Source: Aequorivita aquimaris (GTDB lineage Bacteria; Bacteroidota; Bacteroidia; Flavobacteriales; Flavobacteriaceae). Taken from it: 64,000 nucleotides of DNA. Both the position numbers and the translations under genes were made by a program. Each line of letters begins with the position of its first letter. Position 1 is the first letter of the stretch. Positions 49,767 to 58,763 of this stretch are shown one piece after another. The notes below the pieces were generated by a model. It searched no databases, was not told where the DNA came from, and was given only the letters and a program-made list of their open reading frames with translations. The stretch covers positions 1 through 64,000 of the forward strand of contig NZ_JRWG01000005.1 in the NCBI RefSeq assembly GCF_001573155.1. The letters are read 5' to 3'.

Positions 49767-52700
49767 ATGAAAAATTGGCTTGAAAAAGGTATAAATTATT
49801 GGGTTGTAGGCTGGGTAGTCATTTCCTTGCTTTTAATAATCATCAGTGCTGCCTTTCGCATCAATAGTTATATAGAAACTCCACAACACGGGCATTTTGA
49901 CAATTTTGAAGCAGTAAACGCACTTATCTTCAGCCCTGAAAATTCTGGGAAAATAATTTATTATCACGCCTTTTTCATTTTTGATATTATATGGGCAGCG
50001 CTCTTGTTGAGTATTATCGGCTATCTGATCCGCGATTTGTTTAAGGACAAATTCATTAATTGGGATCGGCTTAAAATTCTTATTACCATACAGCAGGCGT
50101 TTTTGTTCTTTGCCGCATTAGCACTGCTTGCAGATGTTTTGGAGGGCTTTGGTTACGAATTTAAATCGGTACGGGACTTTATTAGTTTAAAATACATCAC
50201 TCCTGTAAAAGTTTCGCTTTATGCAGTTTGTTTCATGTTCTTGATGTATTGGTTTCTTAAAACCGTCTTTTTACCACACATCAAAACTTTGATTCGGTTT
50301 ATACAGACTGCTTTATTGAGCATCCTTTTCATCATCATTATTTATGTAATGGTAACGTTTATGGAGCAAGGCGGCACGCTGATAGTTGACCTTTTTTATA
50401 GGCCCGTAAATATTGTGATTCTCTTCTTTTTGCTCAGTTTTTTGGCGCTGGTGCTTTCACACTTTCCAGTGTATAATGATATTTGGCTTTACGGGAACAG
50501 AGATTGTGTGAGCCTTGAAATGCCTAAAGACAAAAAGGGTTGGTTGGGCCTTAATATTATATATTTTGACACCAGTAAGGCCAAGCCAGGTTCAAGTGTT
50601 ACTTTTGATAATGAAGCTGTTAAAAACCTTCGGCGCAGTTTGGGAGTCCTCATTTACATAGCGATGTTCCAAATATTCCTGTTGATGATTCCCCGTTATT
50701 TTGGAGTGAATTTTAATGCGTCATACATTTCGGCTTTCTTGCTTCTCATTACATTAATCGTTTATAATTATTGGGGAAAGCGTTATAACAAATGGAAAAA
50801 AAACCTAAAAGAAGGCGATGAAGCAACCAAAAAGGAAACCGTTTTATTTATTCTTAAATATGTAAGCAGGTTTCCTCGCTATTATCTGGCTTGTATAATT
50901 ATGGTTCTTATAACCGCTATTCTCGTAGCCATCTTTAAATGGGACCGCATTCCCTTCACTGCGTTTCTTATCACTTTGGGTTGCCAAATGTATCTCTATG
51001 TATATTTCAAAATATGCCGAACCTATTTTAAATACGTATTTTTTTCGAAAGAACTTCACACCGAAAAAAAGGAAATGTTCAATGAAGATATCTTGAAACT
51101 CTTTGACAAATATGGCAATGTTGAAAGCCAAAAACTTCCTAAGTATTTGAAGTTTTTCGGGAAGTTAAGCGATAACGTGTTTTATTTAAATTTTATGAGG
51201 TACAGCGGAATATTCTCCTTGATTTGCCTCATTCTTGCCAATAGCTTTTTTGCGATTGCCAGTTGGTTCAGCCCCTTGGTTATTATTTGTCTCTATATTA
51301 TTGTTATTTATTCAATCCTCATCATTCTCTTCAAGCATCTATTGTATTATCATAGATTGGAAGAACCGAAGGAAGTAGATGGAATAAAGGATAAAAAGAA
51401 AAAAAGTGGCCCAAAGAATTTTTATAAATATTGGTTGCCACTGCTGATTATCTTTTTGTTTTCCGGAGCCATCTATATGACTTCCTTTGAAAATGACCTT
51501 CACGAACTCACTGAAGTCAAAACCCTTAATCCTATGGGTTTTGAGGAGTTCATGAGAAATGAAACCAGCAATTCCTTTAAAAAAGACAATTACTTTTTTG
51601 TGGGTTCCTATGGCGGGGGACTAAAGGCCAATCTGTGGAATTTATTATTGTTTAACCAATTGGATTCCTTAAGTCAAGGTGAATTTTTTGACCGCAGCAT
51701 TGTGCTTTCCGGTGTTTCCGGTGGTGCGGTGGGCATAGGCAATTATGCTGCCCTGCGCAATTATCACGCCCAGAACGAAAACTTGGATGATGAAATATTT
51801 AAAATAGGAAAATCCAATGTATTATCAAATGAACTCACTTACCTCTTGGGGCGCGATATGATTCGGGAATACTTACCGTTCATCAATTTTCACGGCAAGG
51901 ATCGCTCCTACAAAAGTATGAAGCTGCACGCCAAAAACACAGGCATGCCCATGGATGACTTCCAAAACCTAAGTTATCTAGATTTATGGCGCAATCTTTA
52001 TAAAAAACGAGAAGGTAAATTCCCTGCGCTTATAATGAATTCCACCTCAGTGGCTGGAAGGCAGGGTGTTGTTTCAACGGTTCAGTTTCCTGACAGTACT
52101 TTTGCGGGAGCCGATAATCTTTCAATATTCAAGAATGGTCCTGACTCTGTAGCGCTCACTTATTTTGGTGCAGTATCAACCACCAATCGTTTTCCGCTGT
52201 TCAGCCCTACGGCTAAAATCCGTCAAAAAGGAAATTATCTGGATGGCGGCTATTTTGAAAACAGTGGGATGCTCAGCGCATTGGAAGTATATGACGCAAT
52301 TGAACGCGAAGCGGAATTTAAACAAAAAGTGCAACCTATCTTTATAAATATCATCAATTCTGGCGATTTCTATATTAGGCAAAAGTTGTTTCTGTGGAAA
52401 TTTTCTTCAAAAACCGTTAAGGAATCAGGAGAATTTGCTTCCATAATTGAAACCGTTACTTCCATTGATAAACTTCCAGGATATATTTATGAGAAAATAA
52501 AAAATCGCGGATTTGCAGTTGTTCCTTTAATGATGCCACATAAAATGACCTATGAAAAAGTACGCGCTATTCTAAAAGCAGATGTGGACAACCCATTGGC
52601 GCTTATGGACAGCATCCAAAAAAACAATGAAGCCATTGATAAAGCCCTCAAGGATTATAAGGACTATGAATTTGAAAAATGGGGAGTTGTAGAGCCTCCC

Positions 52701-52901
52701 TTGGCACGTTTGCTGAGCGAACCCGCTGTGCAATACCAAAAGGCTATGGTCTATAAGCATCCAGAAGTTCAAGAAACCTTAGAGCTTATCCTCGATTTCA
52801 TAAAAACCGATACTGTGGTTACCAATATAAACCAATATAAAGTGCGACGACCTGTCTCAAAAAACATGGGTGAAAAAATAATTAAAAATGATTCGCTTTA
52901 G
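49767..52901 (+). CDS. Large membrane protein with patatin-like phospholipase domain
   Basis: The product is 1044 aa. The N-terminal 590 residues contain about a dozen membrane segments in several groups. The C-terminal part is a patatin-type lipase: oxyanion glycines GSYGGGLKA (about 613), nucleophile VLSGVSGGAVG (G-x-S-x-G, about 650) and the catalytic-dyad Asp in YLDGGYFENSGM (about 830). It would hydrolyse membrane lipids or acylglycerols at the inner membrane; the side is not certain. The start is ATG 49767. The gene is monocistronic and unusually long for the family. Confidence 0.8.
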   Translation: MKNWLEKGINYWVVGWVVISLLLIIISAAFRINSYIETPQHGHFDNFEAVNALIFSPENSGKIIYYHAFFIFDIIWAALLLSIIGYLIRDLFKDKFINWDRLKILITIQQAFLFFAALALLADVLEGFGYEFKSVRDFISLKYITPVKVSLYAVCFMFLMYWFLKTVFLPHIKTLIRFIQTALLSILFIIIIYVMVTFMEQGGTLIVDLFYRPVNIVILFFLLSFLALVLSHFPVYNDIWLYGNRDCVSLEMPKDKKGWLGLNIIYFDTSKAKPGSSVTFDNEAVKNLRRSLGVLIYIAMFQIFLLMIPRYFGVNFNASYISAFLLLITLIVYNYWGKRYNKWKKNLKEGDEATKKETVLFILKYVSRFPRYYLACIIMVLITAILVAIFKWDRIPFTAFLITLGCQMYLYVYFKICRTYFKYVFFSKELHTEKKEMFNEDILKLFDKYGNVESQKLPKYLKFFGKLSDNVFYLNFMRYSGIFSLICLILANSFFAIASWFSPLVIICLYIIVIYSILIILFKHLLYYHRLEEPKEVDGIKDKKKKSGPKNFYKYWLPLLIIFLFSGAIYMTSFENDLHELTEVKTLNPMGFEEFMRNETSNSFKKDNYFFVGSYGGGLKANLWNLLLFNQLDSLSQGEFFDRSIVLSGVSGGAVGIGNYAALRNYHAQNENLDDEIFKIGKSNVLSNELTYLLGRDMIREYLPFINFHGKDRSYKSMKLHAKNTGMPMDDFQNLSYLDLWRNLYKKREGKFPALIMNSTSVAGRQGVVSTVQFPDSTFAGADNLSIFKNGPDSVALTYFGAVSTTNRFPLFSPTAKIRQKGNYLDGGYFENSGMLSALEVYDAIEREAEFKQKVQPIFINIINSGDFYIRQKLFLWKFSSKTVKESGEFASIIETVTSIDKLPGYIYEKIKNRGFAVVPLMMPHKMTYEKVRAILKADVDNPLALMDSIQKNNEAIDKALKDYKDYEFEKWGVVEPPLARLLSEPAVQYQKAMVYKHPEVQETLELILDFIKTDTVVTNINQYKVRRPVSKNMGEKIIKNDSL

Positions 52902-53028
52902 TTTGTTAAGTATCTTAGTAATTGTTGTTAAATAAAGTAGCAATTCTTACCTGCTGCCTATCTTGCTAGTCTTTTAAAAGTATTTATTTACAGACCTAAA
53001 AAAAGTAAGTGTAAATTCTTATAAAAAA

Positions 53029-53379
53029 ATGAAAAACGAAAGAATCTATAAAATGTCCTTCGCGAGTGTTTATCCTCACTATGTAACCAAAGCAGAAAAA
53101 AAGGGACGCACCGCAGAAGAAGTAGATACCATAATCCAGTGGCTAACTGGTTATGACCAAAAAGGATTAAAAAAACAGTTAGACACCAAAGTTACCTTTG
53201 AAACCTTTTTTGACGAAGCCCCACAATTAAACCCCAACGTTTCAAAAATAACAGGTGTAATTTGTGGCTACCGAGTAGAGGAAATAGAAGAGCCGCTAAT
53301 GCAAAAAATTCGTTATCTGGATAAGCTGGTGGACGAACTGGCAAAAGGCAAGGCAATGGAAAAGATTTTAAGGAAATAG
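53029..53379 (+). CDS. DUF2200 family protein
   Basis: This 116-aa protein matches the DUF2200 family along its length: [36 protein letters not shown], and [40 protein letters not shown]. It is a small, probably cytoplasmic helical protein of unknown role. The frame starts near the family N-terminus, and a poor in-frame alternative (MSFASVYP) is eight residues downstream. Confidence 0.85.
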   Translation: MKNERIYKMSFASVYPHYVTKAEKKGRTAEEVDTIIQWLTGYDQKGLKKQLDTKVTFETFFDEAPQLNPNVSKITGVICGYRVEEIEEPLMQKIRYLDKLVDELAKGKAMEKILRK

Positions 53380-53414
53380 CTTAGCAATTAGCAAAATTCT
53401 AAAAATCCAACAAC

Positions 53415-53756
53415 TTACTTCCGTTTTCTAAAAATATAACTCATCCACACCGGGTCGTTATCTTCAGAAACTACAGACTGCCTGTCCAAAAACTCCCAGT
53501 CGTGGGAATTCATATAATTCAGTAAGGTAGAAGTTTCCTCGATATCCTCTATTTCATCAATAGAAATATTTTGCCCAATCAGCGAAGTCTGCTCCTCCAC
53601 TTTTATACGTTTTACCTTTCCGCGGTTGTTCGCTTTTTGAACTACAATTACTTCAAGAAAATCGTATTTGGTAATCTCCTGCGAATGTCCTTCCAAGGTA
53701 AATAGAAAGAATAAGGCAATTATGGAAAGTGTTTTAAATATTCTCATTGTTCTCAA
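53415..53756 (-). CDS. Small exported protein, unknown function
   Basis: This 113-aa protein has a signal peptide (TLSIIALFFLFTLEGHSQ) and a mature part of about 88 residues with an alpha/beta pattern (YDFLEVIVVQKANNRGKVKR; TSLLNYMNSHDWEFLDRQS-like C-terminal half). No family was recognised. It converges with the DUF2200 gene, and codon use is normal. Confidence 0.6.
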   Translation of the reverse strand: MRTMRIFKTLSIIALFFLFTLEGHSQEITKYDFLEVIVVQKANNRGKVKRIKVEEQTSLIGQNISIDEIEDIEETSTLLNYMNSHDWEFLDRQSVVSEDNDPVWMSYIFRKRK

Positions 53757-53836
53757 ATTTTATGGGAAAGTACAATTATAATTTTTTGCAACAAAAAGCA
53801 ATAAGGTACACATTAAAAAAATCACTAAAATTCTTT

Positions 53837-53844
53837 TAACTTTG
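53837..53844 (+). promoter_or_regulatory. Promoter -7 element of the DUF1801 gene
   Basis: TAACTTTG matches TAnnTTTG, 25 bp upstream of the ATG; no TTG at -33. Confidence 0.45.
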
Positions 53845-53869
53845 AAACTTAAGCTTTAAACCTCAAAAA

Positions 53870-54325
53870 ATGCAATCCAAAGCCACTACGCCAGACCAAT
53901 ACATTGCCGAACTGCCCGAGGACCGAAAGGAAATAATGCAGAAGCTACGCGAAACAGTAAAGAAAAACCTTCCGAAAGGTTTCGAGGAAACCATGCAGTA
54001 CGGGATGTTGGGCTATGTAGTTCCGCACAGCATTTACCCTGATGGCTATCATTGCAATCCGAAAGACGCGCTTCCGTTTATGGCGTTGGCATCGCAGAAA
54101 AACCACATAGGTTTTTACCATATGGGCATTTATAACGATCCAGATTTGATGAAATGGTTTACGGAAGAATACCCCAAACACGCCAGTAATAAGCTGGATA
54201 TGGGCAAGAGTTGCATCCGCTTTAAAAACCCTAAAAACATTCCGTTTGAATTGTTGGGAGAACTAACTACAAAAGTTTCCGTTGATGAACGGATTGCGAA
54301 ATATGAAAGTGTTATAAAACGGTAG
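53870..54325 (+). CDS. DUF1801 (YdhG-like) family protein
   Basis: This 151-aa single-domain protein starts with PDQYIAELPEDRKEIMQKLRE. GFEETMQYGMLGYVVP and HIGFYHMGIYNDPDLMKWF follow, all typical of the DUF1801 family (frataxin-like fold). Some members are linked to iron handling, but the evidence is thin. The length is normal. The DUF1853 gene follows after 53 bp, with a GTG start, and may be co-transcribed. Confidence 0.82.
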   Translation: MQSKATTPDQYIAELPEDRKEIMQKLRETVKKNLPKGFEETMQYGMLGYVVPHSIYPDGYHCNPKDALPFMALASQKNHIGFYHMGIYNDPDLMKWFTEEYPKHASNKLDMGKSCIRFKNPKNIPFELLGELTTKVSVDERIAKYESVIKR

Positions 54326-54378
54326 TCATCAAAACAACCAGCATTGTACAGCATTTCAAAAACACTCCAGATTTAAAA

Positions 54379-55128
54379 GTGAATTCGGAGAAATATCCAT
54401 TTAAAAATTTCGTCTTTTCAGCTGAAAACATAGACAAGAGCAACTTTATCTTTCCGAAGGATTCAGTACTGGGCCTACAAGCGGAAGCTTGTTTTGAAGC
54501 CTATTTAAAGCAATCAAAAAACTTTGAATTGCTTGCTGCAAACCTTCAAATTCATGGTGAAAAGCAAACCTTGGGTGAATTGGATTATATAGTTCGAAAT
54601 CTTCAAACTGATGAAGTGCTTCATATTGAATTGGCGTGTAAGTTTTATTTGTACGATGAAAACGCAGGTGAGTCAGAAGAGCAAAAATGGATTGGCCCAA
54701 ACCGAAAGGACAGTCTGTATGAAAAACTGGAAAAGGTAAAACACAAACAATTTCCGTTACTCCAAACTTCCGAAACCTCAAACTTGCTGGCATCCTTGGA
54801 AATCCCAAAACCTACTTCACAGGAATTATGTTTAAAAGCTTTTCTATTTCTTCCAAAGGAATTAAGTGCTGAAACATTTCCAAAGCATATAAAAGAGTGC
54901 ATCGTGGGCCATTACCTTAAACCAGAAGATTTAGTTGAAAACGTAGATGTACACTATGCAATTCCTTCCAAAAAAGAATGGCTATTGCCCATAAACTTAA
55001 TTACCCAATGGTATTCTTTTTCAGAAATAAAACCATTGATAGACGCTCAATTAAGGTTGAAAAAATCTCCGTTAATCTATAGAAAAACGCCCCATAAGCT
55101 GGAGCGGTTCTTTGTGGTGTGGTGGTAA
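54379..55128 (+). CDS. DUF1853 family protein
   Basis: This 249-aa protein starts at GTG 54379 (MNSEKYPFKNFVF). The conserved core LGELDYIVRNLQTDEVLHIE with LACKFYL places Asp and Glu-x-Cys-Lys in the pattern of PD-(D/E)xK-type nucleases, which agrees with the family's possible nuclease-like fold. The C-terminal half (YAIPSKKEWLLPI, then RKTPHKLERFFVVWW) closes the family match. The function is unknown; a role on DNA or RNA is a guess. Confidence 0.75.
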   Translation: MNSEKYPFKNFVFSAENIDKSNFIFPKDSVLGLQAEACFEAYLKQSKNFELLAANLQIHGEKQTLGELDYIVRNLQTDEVLHIELACKFYLYDENAGESEEQKWIGPNRKDSLYEKLEKVKHKQFPLLQTSETSNLLASLEIPKPTSQELCLKAFLFLPKELSAETFPKHIKECIVGHYLKPEDLVENVDVHYAIPSKKEWLLPINLITQWYSFSEIKPLIDAQLRLKKSPLIYRKTPHKLERFFVVWW

Positions 55129-55167
55129 TTATAATTAACTGCTTACTGCAACTGAATACTGAACACT

Positions 55168-56559
55168 CTACTCGGTTCCGTATTTATCGAATAAATATAC
55201 CAAGCTTGCCATAGTGGCAGCCCCCAGTTCCAGTTCGCGTTTGTTAACGGCATCAAAGGTATCGTTGGCCGCGTGGTGATAGTCAAAATACCGCTGGCTA
55301 TCGGGCCGCAGCCCTGCAAGCACGTTGATATTTCCCTTTAATGGACCGATATCGGCACCGCCATATCCTTTTTCAAAATAGTGAATCAAATAAGGCTTAA
55401 ACAAACCTTCCCAAGACTGCACTTTTTGGAAATTTGCGGCATCGGTATCAAATGTAAACCCTCGCGGCGTAAACCCGCCGGCATCGCTTTCCAAGGCAAA
55501 ACGATGGGTTTCGTTCTTTCTTTTCGCTTCTTCAGCATATTTCTTTCCACCGCGCAGGCCGTTTTCCTCATTCATAAAAAGCACCACGCGAATGGTGTGG
55601 TTTGGCCTATAACCCACTTTTTTGAAAAGGCGCAATACTTCCATACTCTGCACGCAGCCGGCACCGTCATCGTGAGCGCCATCGGCGAGGTCCCAACTGT
55701 CCAAATGGCCACCTACCACCATATATTCATTGGGTTTGGTGCTGCCCGTAATTTCCCCGATTACATTATAGGATTGCACATCGTCAAAAGTCTTGCAATT
55801 CTGTTTGAAGTAAAACAACAGATTGGGCTGCAATTTCAGGAGACTGCTTAAATATTCGGCTCCGTTGGTGCTAATTGCCGCGGCCGGTATGCGTTGGTTT
55901 ACGGGAGTATCGCCATAGCTCATCGCGCCCGTATGTGGAAAATCGTCCATTCTCAAGCTCAGCGAGCGGACAATAACCCCCACGGCGCCAAACTTGGCCG
56001 CTTCGGCAGCGCCGGAATAGCGTTGGTCCACGCAGCCGCCGTAGGCTTCAAAAGTTTGTATTAATTCGGGCTGCATCGGTCTGTTATAGAAAACAATTTT
56101 TCCCTCCAGCTTTTCCCTTCCCAAGGCAGCCAATTCCTCCAGACCTTTTACCTCAACAACTTCCGCCTTTATTCCCAAATTTGGCGTAGGCACGGAACCT
56201 CCCAAGGCGCAGATGTTCGTTATGGTTTTATCTCCGGTAGGCGATTCTATATAGGCGTATTCCTTAAAGCCGCGCGTCCATTTCGGGACCATCACGGGTT
56301 GAAGCCACACTTTGTCCAAACCGAGTTCCTTCAGTTCTGCCTCGGTATATTTTACCGCAAGTTCAGCTTCATAGGAACCCGAGAGCCTGCCACCTATTTC
56401 ATTGGAAAGATAATCCAGCCAATCGTACGCCTTCCCATCGGTTAGAGCGGTGGTGTACAATTTTTTCAGCATAACGGAATCCTGAACGGCGTTCTGCGAA
56501 ATACTTACGGAAGAAATGAATAATGTGAAAAGTAATGTGGGGAGGAGCGAAATTTTCAT
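55168..56559 (-). CDS. Secreted M28-family metallopeptidase (carboxypeptidase Q-like)
   Basis: This 463-aa exopeptidase has a signal peptide of about 22 residues. A protease-associated insert (about 130-245) precedes the di-zinc domain. Metal ligands are H in VVGGHLDSWD, D in GAHDDGAG, E-E in FMNEENGLRGG, D in LESDAGGF and H in YHHAANDTFD. The usual five ligands are all present, so it should be active. It probably releases amino acids from peptides in the periplasm or outside the cell. It stands between convergent and same-strand genes with no clear operon. Confidence 0.88.
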   Translation of the reverse strand: MKISLLPTLLFTLFISSVSISQNAVQDSVMLKKLYTTALTDGKAYDWLDYLSNEIGGRLSGSYEAELAVKYTEAELKELGLDKVWLQPVMVPKWTRGFKEYAYIESPTGDKTITNICALGGSVPTPNLGIKAEVVEVKGLEELAALGREKLEGKIVFYNRPMQPELIQTFEAYGGCVDQRYSGAAEAAKFGAVGVIVRSLSLRMDDFPHTGAMSYGDTPVNQRIPAAAISTNGAEYLSSLLKLQPNLLFYFKQNCKTFDDVQSYNVIGEITGSTKPNEYMVVGGHLDSWDLADGAHDDGAGCVQSMEVLRLFKKVGYRPNHTIRVVLFMNEENGLRGGKKYAEEAKRKNETHRFALESDAGGFTPRGFTFDTDAANFQKVQSWEGLFKPYLIHYFEKGYGGADIGPLKGNINVLAGLRPDSQRYFDYHHAANDTFDAVNKRELELGAATMASLVYLFDKYGTE

Positions 56560-56610
56560 TTATAAAATTTTATGGGAATCAATTCTTTGTTGCACTAAAG
56601 GGATGCTAAA

Positions 56611-57489
56611 TTAATCATTTTTAAGCCGTTCGCGGTATTCCGAAATCTTGGCCTTTATTTCATCATCCAGTTCCGGTTCTTTTATGTCTTTGTATTTTTT
56701 TAGTTCCTGCAGCATAATTTCGGCCACGATTACCCGCGAGGTTTCCTTGTCATCCGCAGGAATAATGTACCAAGGCGCGTGCGGCTTTGAGGTGCGGTTG
56801 ATGGCTTCCTCATAACATTTTCTGTAATCTTCCCAAAGTTCCCTTTCATCCAAATCTCCCGGAGAGAATTTCCAGTTTTTTTCGGGTTTGTCCAGCCTGC
56901 GGAGTTGGCGGTGCTTTTGTTCATCTTTGGAAAGGTTTAAAAAGAATTTGAAAATAATGGTCCCGTTCTGCTGAATGGTCTTTTCAAAATCGTTTATCTG
57001 CTGAAAACGCCTGTCCCAAAAAGCTTCGTCAATATCATCCAAACTATTTACATCGGGCAAATTTTCACCGAGAATATATTCGGGATGCACACGCGTTACC
57101 AAAACATTTTCATAGTGCGTTCTGTTAAAAACCCCAAACTTTCCGCGTTCGGGCAAGGCCACATAGTGTCGCCAAAGATAATCGTGTCTTTTTTCAAGCG
57201 CGGTGGGCGTTTTAAAACTGTGCACCACCACCCCACGGGCGTTGAAATCCTTAAACACTTCGCGAATAAGGCTGTCCTTGCCTGCCGTATCCATACCCTG
57301 CAGACAAACCAACACGGCATATTTTCCGTGGGCGTAAAGCGTATCCTGGAGCTTGCCCAATTTTTTACGGGTGTCCTCCAAATGGTCTTCCAACTCTTTT
57401 TCGGAAGCGTCCAAATCCCAATCGTTTTTAGTGCCGTCCAGTTTAATGGGCCCAGTAACTTTAAAGTCTTCGATTTTTACGTCTTTCAT
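56611..57489 (-). CDS. Polyphosphate kinase 2 family protein
   Basis: This 292-aa PPK2 has Walker A LQGMDTAGKDSLIREVF (about 62-78). The lid motif FNARGVVVHSFKTPTALEKR and the conserved RTHYENVLVTRVHPE and FKFFLNLSKDEQKHR follow. Walker B-like KPHAPWYIIPADDK lies near the C-terminus. It moves phosphate between polyphosphate and nucleotides (ADP/GDP/AMP); the exact class is not clear from sequence. A nonamer repeat sits directly upstream of its ATG. The NtrC-type gene lies 110 bp further upstream on the same strand. Confidence 0.9.
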   Translation of the reverse strand: MKDVKIEDFKVTGPIKLDGTKNDWDLDASEKELEDHLEDTRKKLGKLQDTLYAHGKYAVLVCLQGMDTAGKDSLIREVFKDFNARGVVVHSFKTPTALEKRHDYLWRHYVALPERGKFGVFNRTHYENVLVTRVHPEYILGENLPDVNSLDDIDEAFWDRRFQQINDFEKTIQQNGTIIFKFFLNLSKDEQKHRQLRRLDKPEKNWKFSPGDLDERELWEDYRKCYEEAINRTSKPHAPWYIIPADDKETSRVIVAEIMLQELKKYKDIKEPELDDEIKAKISEYRERLKND

Positions 57490-57496
57490 GCTTTTA

Positions 57497-57550
57497 GATT
57501 CTATGGATACTATTGGTTCTGTTGTTTCTTTGGTTGCTGTTGATTTTTTG
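57497..57550. repeat. Nonamer repeat (GATTCTATG-like), 6 units
   Basis: Units GATTCTATG, GATACTATT, GGTTCTGTT, GTTTCTTTG, GTTGCTGTT and GATTTTTTG, exactly 9 bp each, begin 7 bp upstream of the PPK2 start (minus strand). GATACTAT and GATTCTAT units also occur at 20780-20824. Confidence 0.8.
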
Positions 57551-57571
57551 AAAAAATGTGGAACTATATTT

Positions 57572-57603
57572 AACCGTTTAAACTTTTAAACCCATAAACT
57601 TAT
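57572..57603. repeat. Octamer repeat (TTTAAACT-like), 4 units
   Basis: AAAC recurs at 57580, 57588 and 57596 with a TAAC at 57572, an exact 8-bp step. It lies just past the stop of the NtrC-type gene and resembles the array at 35913. Confidence 0.65.
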
Positions 57604-58763
57604 TTACTCGCAAAGAGTTTTACATCTTCCTCGCTTATTTCCTTTCCGCCCAAAATAATTAGGCGTTCCACTACATTTCGCAATTCGCGGATATTTCCTG
57701 TCCAGTCGTATTCCTGCAATAGCTTTATTGCTTTTGAAGAGAATTTCTTCTTTGCCGTACCGTGTTCGGAACTGATTTTTTCGGAAAAATAATCTACCAA
57801 CAGCGGTATGTCCTCCCTCCTATCATTCAATGACGGAACCTTGATGAGTATCACAGCCAAACGATGATAAAGGTCTTCGCGAAAATTGCCTTCCTCTATC
57901 TCCTTCTTTAAATTTTTATTGGTGGCGGTTATCACCCGCACATCTACCTTTATATCTTTATCGCTGCCCACGCGCTGCACCTTGTTTTCCTGTAAGGCAC
58001 GCAGTACCTTGGCTTGCGCGGAAAGGCTCATATCGCCCACTTCGTCCAAGAAAATGGTGCCTCCATTTGCAGCCTCAAATTTTCCGGCCCGGTCTTTATT
58101 TGCCGAGGTAAACGCACCTTTCACATGGCCGAAAAGCTCGCTCTCAATCAATTCACTTGGGATTGCGGCACAGTTCACCTCAATCATCGGGCCGTTGCTG
58201 CGCTCACTTTTTTGATGGAGCCAATGTGCCACGAGTTCTTTTCCGGTTCCATTTGGGCCCGTTATTAAAACGCGAGCTTCGGTGGGCGCCACTTTCTCAA
58301 TCATATCCTTAATCTGAACAATGGCAGGCGATTCCCCGACCATTTCATAATTTTTGGAAACCTTCTTTTTAAGGCGGGTGTTTTCCACTACCAGTTCCTT
58401 TCGGTCGAGAGCGATGCGTACCGTATTTAGCAAACGGTTTAAATCCGGCGGTTTAGAAATATAGTCGAATGCGCCCAACTTCATCGTATTTACGGCGGTT
58501 TCAAGATCTCCGTGGCCGGAAATCATAACCATCGGTATTTCGGGTTTTATTTTCTTTACGGCTTCCAAGACCTCCACGCCGTCCATTTTGGGCATTTTTA
58601 TATCGCAAAGCACCAAATCGAAATCTTCCTTTTTGAGGATTTCCATTCCGGCAAGGCCATCTTCGGCCTCAAAAACCTCGTAACCCTGGTTTTCTTCGGA
58701 AAGGATCTTCACCAAAACTCTTCGTATTGCTGCTTCGTCTTCTATTATTAGTATTCTTGCCAT
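57600..58763 (-). CDS. Sigma-54-dependent response regulator without DNA-binding domain
   Basis: This 387-aa NtrC-type regulator has a receiver domain (about 1-120) with phospho-acceptor Asp in LVLCDIKMPKMDG. The AAA+ domain follows: Walker A ITGPNGTGKELVAHWLH (about 168-184), ELFGHVKGAFTSANKDR (sigma-54 loop, GAFTSA in place of GAFTGA) and Walker B GGTIFLDEVGDM. It ends soon after the AAA+ domain (RLIILGGKEISEEDVKLFASK), without the usual Fis-type helix-turn-helix. It may therefore act from solution. Its ATG overlaps the stop of the outer-membrane protein gene (TAATG), indicating translational coupling. Confidence 0.88.
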   Translation of the reverse strand: MARILIIEDEAAIRRVLVKILSEENQGYEVFEAEDGLAGMEILKKEDFDLVLCDIKMPKMDGVEVLEAVKKIKPEIPMVMISGHGDLETAVNTMKLGAFDYISKPPDLNRLLNTVRIALDRKELVVENTRLKKKVSKNYEMVGESPAIVQIKDMIEKVAPTEARVLITGPNGTGKELVAHWLHQKSERSNGPMIEVNCAAIPSELIESELFGHVKGAFTSANKDRAGKFEAANGGTIFLDEVGDMSLSAQAKVLRALQENKVQRVGSDKDIKVDVRVITATNKNLKKEIEEGNFREDLYHRLAVILIKVPSLNDRREDIPLLVDYFSEKISSEHGTAKKKFSSKAIKLLQEYDWTGNIRELRNVVERLIILGGKEISEEDVKLFASK

